A stretch of DNA of 6,303 nt from Clostridiales bacterium (GTDB lineage Bacteria; Bacillota; Clostridia; Oscillospirales; Oscillospiraceae), in NCBI GenBank assembly GCA_019423635.1, contig JAHZBA010000063.1, positions 1-6,303 on the forward strand, written 5' to 3'. Below the pieces are notes generated by a model that saw nothing but the letters and a program-made list of their open reading frames with translations, ran no database searches and had not been told where the DNA came from. The first letter of the stretch is position 1, and each line of letters starts with the position of its first letter. Below, piece after piece: positions 1 through 6,046 of this stretch. The position numbers were made by a program, and so were the translations under genes.

Positions 1-869
1 CGTCCATGGACTACTGCATGTGGCTGGACGCCGACGACGTGCTTCTGGAGGAGGACCGGCAGGCGTTCCTGGCACTGAAGGAGACCCTGGACCCCGCCGT
101 CTCCGTGGTCATGGCCCCCTACCACACCGGCTTCGATGAAAGCGGCCGCGTCACCTTCTCCTGTTACCGGGAGCGGCTCATCAAAAACGGCGCCGGGATG
201 TGCTGGGAGGGGGCCGTCCACGAGGCTGTAACCCCGGCGGGCACCATCCGCTATGCGGATTTCGCCGTCACCCACCGCAAAACCCGTCTCGGCGACCCGG
301 ACCGGAATCTGCGGATCTATCAGGCCCAGCTGGCGGAGGGAAAGGAGCTGGACCCCCGGCAGCAGTTCTACTACGGCCGGGAGCTCTACTACCACCGCCG
401 GTGGGAGGAGGCCCTGGAGGTCTTTACGCGATTTCTGGCGGAGGGCCGGGGCTGGGTGGAAAACTGCATTGACGCCTGCTGCCTGTGTTCTTACTGCCGC
501 GAGCAGCTGGGCCAGGCCGACGCGGCGCTGGCGGCCCTTTTCTCCACCTTTGTCTATGACCGCCCCCGGGCGGAGGTCTGCTGCGACATCGGACGCTGGT
601 TCTTTCAGCGCCGGCAGTACCGCCAGGCCGCCTACTGGTATTCCGCGGCCCTGGCCTGTCCCCGGGAGGACCGCCGGGGCGGCTTTGTCTCCCCGGACTG
701 CTACGGCTATCTCCCCTGCATCCAGCTGTGCGTCTGCTACAGCCGCCTGGGCGATCCCAGGCGGGCGGCGGTATTCAACGAGGCCGCGGCGGTCTGCAAG
801 CCGGACAGTCCCGCGGTCCTCTGGAACCGGAAGTGGTTCCAGTCTCTGGAGGAAACCGCCCCGGCCTGA
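1..869 (+). CDS. Family 2 glycosyltransferase with C-terminal TPR-like repeats (5' partial)
   Basis: This is the C-terminal part of a GT-A fold, family 2 glycosyltransferase. The frame is open to the window edge, and the ATG at position 6 is internal: the residues after it already hold the catalytic DxD-type motif (MWLDADD, residues 5-11 counted from that Met), so the nucleotide-sugar binding N-terminus lies upstream. The later motif CWEGAVHEAV (66-75) matches the W-x-G-x-VHE block usual in TPR-bearing GT2 enzymes of Firmicutes (SunS-like group). After about residue 117 come roughly four helical hairpin repeats of TPR type (near 117-147, 152-184, 187-219 and 232-266; for example YYHRRWEEALEVFTRFL). 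The repeat half is rich in cysteine. Family enzymes transfer a sugar to a protein or a cell-surface acceptor in the cytoplasm; the acceptor here is unknown. The gene ends in TGA before a strong hairpin and is convergent with the downstream operon, so it belongs to a separate unit. Confidence 0.85.
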   Translation, partial: SMDYCMWLDADDVLLEEDRQAFLALKETLDPAVSVVMAPYHTGFDESGRVTFSCYRERLIKNGAGMCWEGAVHEAVTPAGTIRYADFAVTHRKTRLGDPDRNLRIYQAQLAEGKELDPRQQFYYGRELYYHRRWEEALEVFTRFLAEGRGWVENCIDACCLCSYCREQLGQADAALAALFSTFVYDRPRAEVCCDIGRWFFQRRQYRQAAYWYSAALACPREDRRGGFVSPDCYGYLPCIQLCVCYSRLGDPRRAAVFNEAAAVCKPDSPAVLWNRKWFQSLEETAPA

Positions 870-896
870 GCCTGCTTCCAAAGCCCGATCGAAACA

Positions 897-935
897 CGGT
901 GACGGCCGGCGCCTGATGGGCGCCGGCCGTCACCG
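897..935 (+). terminator. Perfect 17-bp GC-rich hairpin between convergent genes
   Basis: The arms 897-913 (CGGTGACGGCCGGCGCC) and 919-935 are exact reverse complements around a 5-nt loop (TGATG). The hairpin lies 28 nt after the glycosyltransferase stop codon and about 80 nt beyond the end of the opposing operon. The following bases are only moderately T-rich on either strand (GTCTTGATTCTC on plus, TGTTTCGATC on minus), so it is not a textbook intrinsic terminator, but stem strength and position support a terminator, possibly used from both sides. Confidence 0.7.
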
Positions 936-967
936 GTCTTGATTCTCGCGGATGTTCTCATGATACC

Positions 968-1019
968 CTGACAGGAGAGATCCGGCCCCCTTCCGGCATT
1001 TCCGCCTCTCCGCTGTCAG
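968..1019 (-). repeat. Imperfect inverted repeat at the 3' end of the operon
   Basis: CTGACAG plus GAGAG (968-979) pairs with CTCTC, a CG bulge and CTGTCAG (1006-1019). The right arm includes the stop codon of the last operon gene. A nested CCGG/CCGG pair (982-985 with 993-996) could add a short inner stem. No T-run follows on the minus strand, so this is more likely a 3'-end structure that protects or attenuates the message than a terminator by itself. Confidence 0.35.
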
Positions 1020-1210
1020 ATCCGCAGGCTCATGCGGCGAATTTGTTCCTGAACCTCCGTCAGCTGCCCTTGCAGCCGCTCCTGGGTCTCAGTGTCATGG
1101 AGCCGGATGGCCAGCAGCAGCTGCCGGTTCAGGGCATATTGCCGCTCCTGCAGGGTTTTCAGCGTGATACCGCGGCCTGCAAACGCGGCCCTGGATGTCT
1201 GATCGGCCAT
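1016..1210 (-). CDS. Small helical protein, last gene of the ABC operon
   Basis: Sixty-four residues, family not recognised. From about residue 17 to 62 it is predicted to be almost purely helical and amphipathic, with many Gln, Glu, Arg and Leu (for example TLQERQYALNRQLLLAIRL and QERLQGQLTEVQEQIRRM), which suggests a coiled coil or a two-helix hairpin. It has no signal peptide or membrane segment, so it should be cytoplasmic. The ATG is preceded by a purine-rich site (GGGAAGGGGGAAGAATC) and begins 24 nt after the stop of the DUF4340 gene, on the same strand. Codons prefer C or G at the third position like the neighbours, which favours a real gene over a chance frame. It may be an accessory or regulatory subunit of the transporter, but that is inferred from position alone. 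Confidence 0.65.
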   Translation of the reverse strand: MADQTSRAAFAGRGITLKTLQERQYALNRQLLLAIRLHDTETQERLQGQLTEVQEQIRRMSLRI

Positions 1211-1234
1211 GATTCTTCCCCCTTCCCACGCGGC

Positions 1235-2635
1235 CTACCGCAGAATCACCGCACGAACCGCCTCCATCAGCGCAACCACTCCGTCCCGGTCCACCAGCGA
1301 CACGCTCTCGCCGTCCACCACCGCCAGGCAGTGTTCCCCGTTATAGCGGTACAGCGCAATCTGCGTCTTGCTGGAATCCCCGCCGTCCAGGTGGAGGGTC
1401 AGACCGATCTCCTGGCGCTGCGTCGGCCGCTGGTCGGTGAACTCCGCCGCCGTCAGGGACTCCAGGGCGGTCCGGATGTCCGCAATCTCCAGCTCCTCCC
1501 CCTGGTAAAACCAAGTGCGCTCCTCGCCGCTTCCCTCAGAGGTCAGCGTACAGGTGCCTCCGTCCAGGGAGATCTCCATCTGCCGGACCTCCGCGAAATC
1601 CCCCCAGAACACCTCCGTGTGCCGGAGGTCGTCATAGGCTGCGGCCATCAGCTCCTGATAGCGGTCTGTCGAAATTTTATAGATGATGGGGGAGTCGCCG
1701 ATCCGTACATAGCCCGCGGGAATTTCCGTCTCCTCGTCCTCCGCCGCTGCTGCCATGGCCTCCTTCGTCTCCGCATCCCGGCTGATATGGACCACAAACG
1801 GGGCCTCCGCTTCGTCTTCCCCTCCGTCCTCCGCGGCGCTCTCAATGGTCACGGTCAGGTCCGGATCATCCATGCCATAGCTGTGCACTTCCTCCTCCGC
1901 GGCATGGTAGGTCACATAGTTGTCCAGACTCATGGAGCGGATCAGCCACAGGTAGCTGTCCACCCTGGAGGCATCCAGGGGCCGGAGGGTCCCGCCCTGC
2001 TCCGCAAACCAGGCGTCTTCGGCGGAGTCGGGATCTTCCCGGTCCCCCTCATAAACGATCCTGTAATCCTCGCTGCCTGAAACCCGGATCTCCGTCACAC
2101 GGTCAAGTGCCGGGATCTCATCGTTTTCAATCAGCTGGTTCAGCCCCGTGTCAAAGCGCTCCAGCGGATCGCTCTGTGCCAGGTACGCATTGCCGTCTCC
2201 AATGGAGACATACCGCCGGGAATCCATCTTGCTGTAATCGCCCAGCCGGATCTCATAGTCCCGTTCCTCCGTGGACAGGCTGATGGTACAGACGGGGTCT
2301 TCCAGGCCGTACTGCCCGTAGTCCTCCACGTCCTCGATGACAAAGGCCGCGCCAAAGGCCTGGAAGGGCTCCAGTAGCTCATTGATTTTTTCCTCACTCA
2401 CCGGGAAATTCTCATCCCCGTCGTAGAGCCAGACCCCGTCCTTATGAAAGGCCAGGGAGGTATCGTCGTACTCCCAGGAGAGGGACTGTACCGATTCGCC
2501 GGGCAGCTCCAGAATGATCTCGCCGGTCTCCCTGATCTGCTCCTTCCGCTCCTCCATCTGCATAACCGCGAGGGCGGCGACCCAGGCCAGGGCCAGGACC
2601 CCCAGCAGGATACCCAGCTTTTTAGGCCGGTTCAT
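1235..2635 (-). CDS. DUF4340 domain membrane-anchored protein
   Basis: This is a DUF4340-type protein of 466 residues from ATG (2635), or 469 from an in-frame GTG at 2644. In 469-residue numbering it has a short basic N-terminus (NRPKK), one hydrophobic segment (about 10-30) acting as an uncleaved anchor, and then a large acidic domain predicted to be outside the cytoplasm. The hallmark YGL-x-DP motif occurs as YGLEDP (112-117) and again as YGMDDP (256-261). Three modules recur (about 67-165, 211-333, 376-465), each with a Trp-containing strand, a helix, and strands ending near an IGD or VDG turn. An acidic, Ala-rich insert (about 268-308) interrupts module 2. ATG is preferred because AGAGGTGA lies 5 nt before it, whereas AGGAG lies only 2 nt before the GTG. 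DUF4340 genes commonly follow GldG-like genes in Gld-type ABC clusters. The molecular function is unknown; an extracytoplasmic partner of the transporter is the likely role. Confidence 0.88.
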   Translation of the reverse strand: MNRPKKLGILLGVLALAWVAALAVMQMEERKEQIRETGEIILELPGESVQSLSWEYDDTSLAFHKDGVWLYDGDENFPVSEEKINELLEPFQAFGAAFVIEDVEDYGQYGLEDPVCTISLSTEERDYEIRLGDYSKMDSRRYVSIGDGNAYLAQSDPLERFDTGLNQLIENDEIPALDRVTEIRVSGSEDYRIVYEGDREDPDSAEDAWFAEQGGTLRPLDASRVDSYLWLIRSMSLDNYVTYHAAEEEVHSYGMDDPDLTVTIESAAEDGGEDEAEAPFVVHISRDAETKEAMAAAAEDEETEIPAGYVRIGDSPIIYKISTDRYQELMAAAYDDLRHTEVFWGDFAEVRQMEISLDGGTCTLTSEGSGEERTWFYQGEELEIADIRTALESLTAAEFTDQRPTQRQEIGLTLHLDGGDSSKTQIALYRYNGEHCLAVVDGESVSLVDRDGVVALMEAVRAVILR

Positions 2636-4070
2636 TTTGCTCACCTCTCCTTCTCAGTACCACCCAGACGCCGGCTCCCAGATATGCCAGCGGGAAGAGG
2701 CCGGTCATGACCGCCTTCAGCAGCGAGGCGGCGGAATCGCTGATGGTCAGATAGTTGTAGTTCAAAGACTTGCTGCGGATGGCCATGGCCTCGGTCTCCC
2801 CGATCAGGGAGGACAAAGCGTTCATCCCCAGATTGCTGTTGGCCCCGGAGGAGGCGGCGTTGTACAGATCCTCCAGGAACTGGGACGAGGTAAACCAGAC
2901 GATCTGTCCCTCGCCGGCGGTCTCAATGGAGACGGCCAGGGCAAAGGGGCCGTCGATGTCCCCCGCCTCCTTTTCATAGCTGGCCATGCGGTAGCCGTCC
3001 CGCTTGCTGAAGGCGGTGTCAGAGGTAGTCAGCAGCGCCGTCACCGTGCCCCTGCCGGAATCCCCCACTGTCAGTCCCAGGGAGATGGGCATGGTGGGGC
3101 GGTAGTTTTCCTCCAGGAGCGGGTCGGTCATGGCATGGCTGCAAAGGTCCGGCAGCAACGCCCAGGGCCCCTGGAAGCCGTTGTAGTAGTTCCGGTCCCC
3201 CTCCACCACGATGCCCTCATGGGCCTCCACACCGTAATCGGCCAGCAGGCCGTAGAGGTTTTCCAGAATTCCGTCCTCCGTGGGGCCGGCCGTCACCAGC
3301 AGCTTTCCTCCCGCGGCGGCATAGTCCGCCAGCAGGTCCCGCTCCTCCTGGGAGATGTCGCTGGACGGGGCGTAGATCATCACGCAGTCCGCATCCTCCG
3401 GAATGGCGTCCACGGTGAGGAGAGACAGGGCATTCGTCTCAATATTTTCCTTTTCAATTTGATCCCGGAAGGAGGCCGGGAGGTCCGCCTCCCCGTGGCC
3501 CTCCAAAAGGTAGAGCTGGGGGAAGTCCTCGCTGACCACGTAGTCAATGGCGGAGGTGATGGCCCCTTCCCCGTCAAAGGAGTAGGAGACGTTATAGTAG
3601 GAGAAGTCCATATCCTGCAAATAGATATCGTCATAGCCGATATACCGGCTGCGGTCCCCGCACTCCACAATGAGACTGTTGTTCCGGACCGTCTCGTCGG
3701 TGTACTGCTGGGTAAAGGCGGGGTAGACGTCGGGGTTCTTCTTTACCACCCGGATATGGTCGGAGAGGCTGTCGTATTTGCTCAGCAGGTTCTCGATCAC
3801 CTCGTCCTCCTCTCCGGACTGCACCACCCAGTAGATGGTCACATCCTCCTCCAGGGCATTGACCACCACCTTGGTGTTGCTGGTGATGGAGTAGAGCTTG
3901 GAGGCGCTGATGTCATACCGGGTCAGGTGGGCGGGCAGGGCGGAGACAAGCACATTCACCGCCGCCAGAATGGCCAGCACCACCCCGGAGATGGTCAGGG
4001 AGTAGGCCCCGCCCCGCAGGGCGTTCCGGCCTGACCCGCCGCCGGGGAGACGGAAGCTCCGTTTTTTCAT
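2622..4070 (-). CDS. GldG-like ABC transporter auxiliary protein
   Basis: Protein of 482 residues of the GldG / ABC-type auxiliary family (ABC_transp_aux). It has a basic, Gly-rich cytoplasmic N-terminus, a first membrane segment (about 23-46), a long extracytoplasmic domain, a second membrane segment (about 448-472) and a short basic tail (VLRRRGEQNEPA). Recognisable family blocks are RYDISASKLYSITSNT (51-66), matching the DLT-x-x-KLYSLS pattern just after the first anchor, and LLEGHGEADL (188-197), matching the GHGE block. In Bacteroidetes GldG works with GldA and GldF; here it follows a GldF-like permease. Its ATG shares one base with the permease stop (TGATG), and GGAGG lies 9 nt upstream inside the permease gene, so translation is coupled. 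The substrate or the force-bearing role is unknown. It is not a standard solute-binding protein: there is no lipobox, and it is held by two membrane segments. Confidence 0.88.
   Translation of the reverse strand: MKKRSFRLPGGGSGRNALRGGAYSLTISGVVLAILAAVNVLVSALPAHLTRYDISASKLYSITSNTKVVVNALEEDVTIYWVVQSGEEDEVIENLLSKYDSLSDHIRVVKKNPDVYPAFTQQYTDETVRNNSLIVECGDRSRYIGYDDIYLQDMDFSYYNVSYSFDGEGAITSAIDYVVSEDFPQLYLLEGHGEADLPASFRDQIEKENIETNALSLLTVDAIPEDADCVMIYAPSSDISQEERDLLADYAAAGGKLLVTAGPTEDGILENLYGLLADYGVEAHEGIVVEGDRNYYNGFQGPWALLPDLCSHAMTDPLLEENYRPTMPISLGLTVGDSGRGTVTALLTTSDTAFSKRDGYRMASYEKEAGDIDGPFALAVSIETAGEGQIVWFTSSQFLEDLYNAASSGANSNLGMNALSSLIGETEAMAIRSKSLNYNYLTISDSAASLLKAVMTGLFPLAYLGAGVWVVLRRRGEQNEPA
2636..2651 (-). 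promoter_or_regulatory. Ribosome binding region that decides the DUF4340 start
   Basis: On the minus strand the order is AGGAG (2651-2647), AGAGGTGA (2648-2641), then GCAAA and ATG at 2635. The in-frame GTG at 2644 sits inside the anti-SD-complementary stretch and only 2 nt after AGGAG, which is too close. This favours the ATG as start. The site lies within the last codons of the GldG-like gene, so translation of the two genes is probably coupled. Confidence 0.5.
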
Positions 4071-4933
4071 CAGTTGTACCTCCGTTTCTCCAGCGACTGG
4101 ATGGATAAAAACAGAAAAAACACGATGACGCTGGCGTAGTAGACGACAGCCGTCAGGTCAAAGACCCCGTTGACAAAGCCGGTGAACCGGTCGAACAGGG
4201 ACAGTCTGGTCATAACAGCGGGCAGCAGGCCCTCGAACACACTCTCGTCAACCAACCCCGTGACCGCAACCGCGGCCATCAAAAGGAGACAGATGCCATA
4301 GGCCAGATTCTCGTTTTTGGTCAGATGCCGGATCACTGCGCCCAGCGCCAAAATCATGGCACACAGGGTGAGCATGGACCCGAACCCCGTGGCGGAGACA
4401 TACTCCGACAGGCTGACGCTGAAGTAGTTCAGCAGAATCACCGCCACGCCGATGCCGGCCGCAAAGCCCTGGTTGTCGGTGAGGGAGGAGAGGAACACCC
4501 CCACGGCAATCAGCGCCGCCCCCATGAGGAAGAAGGCCAGGAGGGAGCCGTAGGAGGTGGGCAGATACACCTCGCCAAACTGGCTGAAAATCAGCGGATA
4601 GAGCGCGACGATGCACAGCGGGATCAGGTAGACCGCCAGCAGGGCCAGATACTTGCCCACGATGACCTGGGTGGTGGTGATGGGCAGGGAGTAGAGCAGC
4701 TGGTCGGTCCTTTGCTTCCGTTCCTCCGCGATGACCCGCATGGTGAGGATGGGGACGATCACCGCGAAGATGATGCTGAAATAGCTGAGGGCGTATTCAA
4801 AGTTGCTCACCGCCGCCTCGATGTTGTAGAGCATGGCACCAAGCCCCACCGCCAAAAGCAGCCCCGCGCTGAACACGTAGGCGGTCAGGGTGTGGAAATA
4901 GCCCTTCAGTTCATGCTTCCATACCGCAATCAT
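4070..4933 (-). CDS. ABC-2 type permease, GldF-like
   Basis: Integral membrane protein of 287 residues, the permease of the ABC system. Hydrophobic segments are seen near 15-36, 47-65, 92-116, 126-150, 155-173, 185-202, 208-228 and 262-281; some may be re-entrant, since the family usually has six. The cytoplasmic loop RVIAEERKQRTDQLLYSLPI (66-85), followed by GKYLA (93-97), is the conserved coupling region of ABC-2 and GldF permeases that contacts the ATPase. The C-terminal block LFDRFTGFVNGVFDL (246-260) and the end SLEKRRY are typical of GldF-like proteins. The start codon overlaps the ATPase stop as ATGA, with GGGAGG about 10 nt upstream. Only one permease gene is present, so the membrane unit is probably a homodimer, unless the GldG-like protein's two membrane segments contribute. 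Confidence 0.92.
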   Translation of the reverse strand: MIAVWKHELKGYFHTLTAYVFSAGLLLAVGLGAMLYNIEAAVSNFEYALSYFSIIFAVIVPILTMRVIAEERKQRTDQLLYSLPITTTQVIVGKYLALLAVYLIPLCIVALYPLIFSQFGEVYLPTSYGSLLAFFLMGAALIAVGVFLSSLTDNQGFAAGIGVAVILLNYFSVSLSEYVSATGFGSMLTLCAMILALGAVIRHLTKNENLAYGICLLLMAAVAVTGLVDESVFEGLLPAVMTRLSLFDRFTGFVNGVFDLTAVVYYASVIVFFLFLSIQSLEKRRYN

Positions 4934-5910
4934 TCCTCTGCCGCCTCCCTTTCCGTCTCCTCTCCGGCAGGGGCATCCTCGCCCTCCGCCAGCTCCAGGA
5001 AAATGTCCTCCAAATTGGCTTTTTTTACCGACAGCTCCAGCAGCGCCCGGCCGCCGGCGGCAAAGGCGGAAAACACGTCCCGGGAGAGGTCGTAGACATT
5101 TTTCAGATCCGTCTGAATCCAGGCCGTCACCAGGCCGCTCTCCTCCTCCAGCCGGAGGTCCTGGATGTGGTCCACGCCGCCCAGAAGCGCCCGCACCTCC
5201 TCCGCGCCGGCGTCGGAGGTCAGCACCACCTCGTTGGGGGAGAGCAGGTGCTGTTCCAGATTCTCCGGGGTGTCAAAGGCCACCAGCCTTCCCCTGGCGA
5301 TCATGATGATCTGGTCGCAGATGGTCTGCACCTCGGAGAGGATGTGGGAGCTGAAAATCACCGTGTGCGTCTGTCCCAGGGTTTTAATCAGGTCCCGGAT
5401 CTCGATGATCTGGATGGGGTCCAGCCCTACGGTGGGCTCGTCCAGAATGATGACCCTGGGACTGCCCAGCAGGGCCTGGGCGATGCCCACCCGCTGTTTG
5501 TAGCCCTTGGACAGGGCGGAGATGCGGCGGTGGGCCACTTCCTCGATTCCCGTCTGGGAAATCACCCCGTCCATCTGCCGCTCCAGCTCGCTCCCCCGCA
5601 GGCCCTTGGCCTCCCCCACGAAGCGCAGGTACTCCTCCGGCGTCTCGTTCATGTAGAGCGGGGGCTGCTCCGGGAGATAGCCGATCAGCTTTTTGGCCTG
5701 ATTCGGCTCCTCAAAGATGTCGTGGCCGTCGATGCGGACGCTGCCCTCCGTGGCGGACAGGCAGCCGGTCATGATGTTCATGGTGGTGGATTTTCCCGCG
5801 CCGTTGGGCCCCAGGAAGCCGTAAATTTGACCGCTGTCCACGGTAAAGCTCAGGTCTGACACCGCAAGGTGCTCGCCGTAGCGCTTGGTCAGATGGGAAA
5901 TTTCAATCAA
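4930..5910 (-). CDS. ABC transporter ATP-binding protein (GldA/CcmA-like)
   Basis: Nucleotide-binding subunit of 326 residues that powers the transporter at the inner face of the membrane. All ATPase motifs are intact: Walker A GPNGAGKST (34-42), Q-loop glutamine Q82 in LPEQPP, signature LSKGYKQR (133-140, with K in place of the more usual G or Q), Walker B with the catalytic glutamate VIILDEPTVGLD (153-164) and switch histidine H189 in SSH. The signature and the GLDP D-loop are typical of ABC-2 export ATPases. Residues 220-305 form the accessory C-terminal domain common to this group, ending in LEDIFLELAEGE, and the last 20 residues are an acidic tail rich in Glu and Ala. The start is TTG at 5910, chosen because a perfect AAAGGAGG lies 8 nt upstream and no ATG in the frame fits. 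It is the first gene of the operon and overlaps the permease by 4 nt. Confidence 0.96.
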   Translation of the reverse strand: MIEISHLTKRYGEHLAVSDLSFTVDSGQIYGFLGPNGAGKSTTMNIMTGCLSATEGSVRIDGHDIFEEPNQAKKLIGYLPEQPPLYMNETPEEYLRFVGEAKGLRGSELERQMDGVISQTGIEEVAHRRISALSKGYKQRVGIAQALLGSPRVIILDEPTVGLDPIQIIEIRDLIKTLGQTHTVIFSSHILSEVQTICDQIIMIARGRLVAFDTPENLEQHLLSPNEVVLTSDAGAEEVRALLGGVDHIQDLRLEEESGLVTAWIQTDLKNVYDLSRDVFSAFAAGGRALLELSVKKANLEDIFLELAEGEDAPAGEETEREAAEE

Positions 5911-5918
5911 GAGTGTCC

Positions 5919-5926
5919 CCTCCTTT
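5919..5926 (-). promoter_or_regulatory. Strong Shine-Dalgarno site for the TTG-initiated ATPase gene
   Basis: The minus strand reads AAAGGAGG, then 8 nt, then TTG at 5910. The ideal sequence and spacing fix the unusual TTG start; the next residues (IEISHLTKRYG) are exactly where ABC ATPases of this group begin. Confidence 0.85.
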
Positions 5927-5942
5927 GGGTCAGGATGGGGCC

Positions 5943-5973
5943 ATTATAGCGGGCGAACTTAAAAGCAAGTTAA
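5943..5973 (-). promoter_or_regulatory. Promoter of the ABC operon
   Basis: The minus strand holds a perfect -10 TATAAT (5948-5943). The best -35 candidates are weak: TTAACT (5973-5968) with a 19-nt spacer, or TTGCTT (5968-5963) with a 14-nt spacer. The predicted transcript would start near 5936 and have a leader of about 26 nt holding the AAAGGAGG site. A good -10 with a poor or badly spaced -35 fits a regulated promoter. Not tested experimentally. Confidence 0.65.
5956..5971. promoter_or_regulatory. Candidate operator palindrome AACTT-N6-AAGTT
   Basis: AACTT (5956-5960) and AAGTT (5967-5971) are perfect reverse complements around AAAAGC. The element covers the spacer and -35 region of the ABC operon promoter, where a bound dimer would block RNA polymerase. 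The size suits a winged-helix dimer such as MarR, but the half-sites are short and AT-rich, so chance cannot be excluded. Confidence 0.4.
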
Positions 5974-5996
5974 AAGAAAAAATCAAAAGCAGGCTA

Positions 5997-6025
5997 TTGA
6001 CACATTTTTAAAAGTATGCTATCGT
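5997..6025 (+). promoter_or_regulatory. Promoter of the marR-type gene
   Basis: A perfect -35 TTGACA (5997-6002) is followed by a 17-nt spacer and TATCGT (6020-6025), which matches four of six -10 bases and is preceded by TG-N (6017-6019), an extended -10. Transcription would begin near 6032, only a few bases before the ribosome binding site at 6036. Confidence 0.7.
6001..6018. promoter_or_regulatory. Imperfect palindrome in the marR promoter spacer
   Basis: CACATTTTTAAAAGTATG pairs at seven of nine positions around its centre between 6009 and 6010. It lies between the -35 and -10 of the marR-type promoter, a usual place for an autorepressor site. The A/T core makes chance symmetry quite likely. 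Confidence 0.35.
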
Positions 6026-6046
6026 TATTCCCGTCAGGAGGGATGT

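Noticed and set aside
6..8. ATG at position 6 as the true glycosyltransferase start
   Set aside because: The frame is open to the window edge, there is no room for a ribosome site, and the catalytic DxD motif follows immediately, so the N-terminal domain must lie upstream.
253..961. Overlapping frames inside and after the glycosyltransferase (253-942, 200-472, 728-916 plus; 737-961 minus)
   Set aside because: Alternative frames of a high-GC gene, with Arg/Ser/Pro-rich products; some run through the hairpin.
1043..2080. Plus-strand frame of 345 codons opposite the DUF4340 and small genes
   Set aside because: Antisense shadow with Arg/Leu/His-rich composition; the minus strand has ribosome sites and operon spacing.
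2514..4034. Long plus-strand open frame of 506 codons opposite the GldG-like gene
   Set aside because: It is the antisense shadow of a GC-rich coding gene. The product is rich in Gly, Val, His and Gln with no domain, and the minus-strand gene has clear family motifs and coupling signals.
4325..5859. Plus-strand frames opposite the permease and the ATPase (4325-5095, 5165-5503, 5167-5859)
   Set aside because: Shadows of genes with intact ABC motifs; the products are low-complexity and lack recognisable domains.
6015..6020. TATGCT as -10 of the marR-type promoter
   Set aside because: Spacing from TTGACA would be only 12 nt; TATCGT with an extended TG-N at 17 nt fits better.
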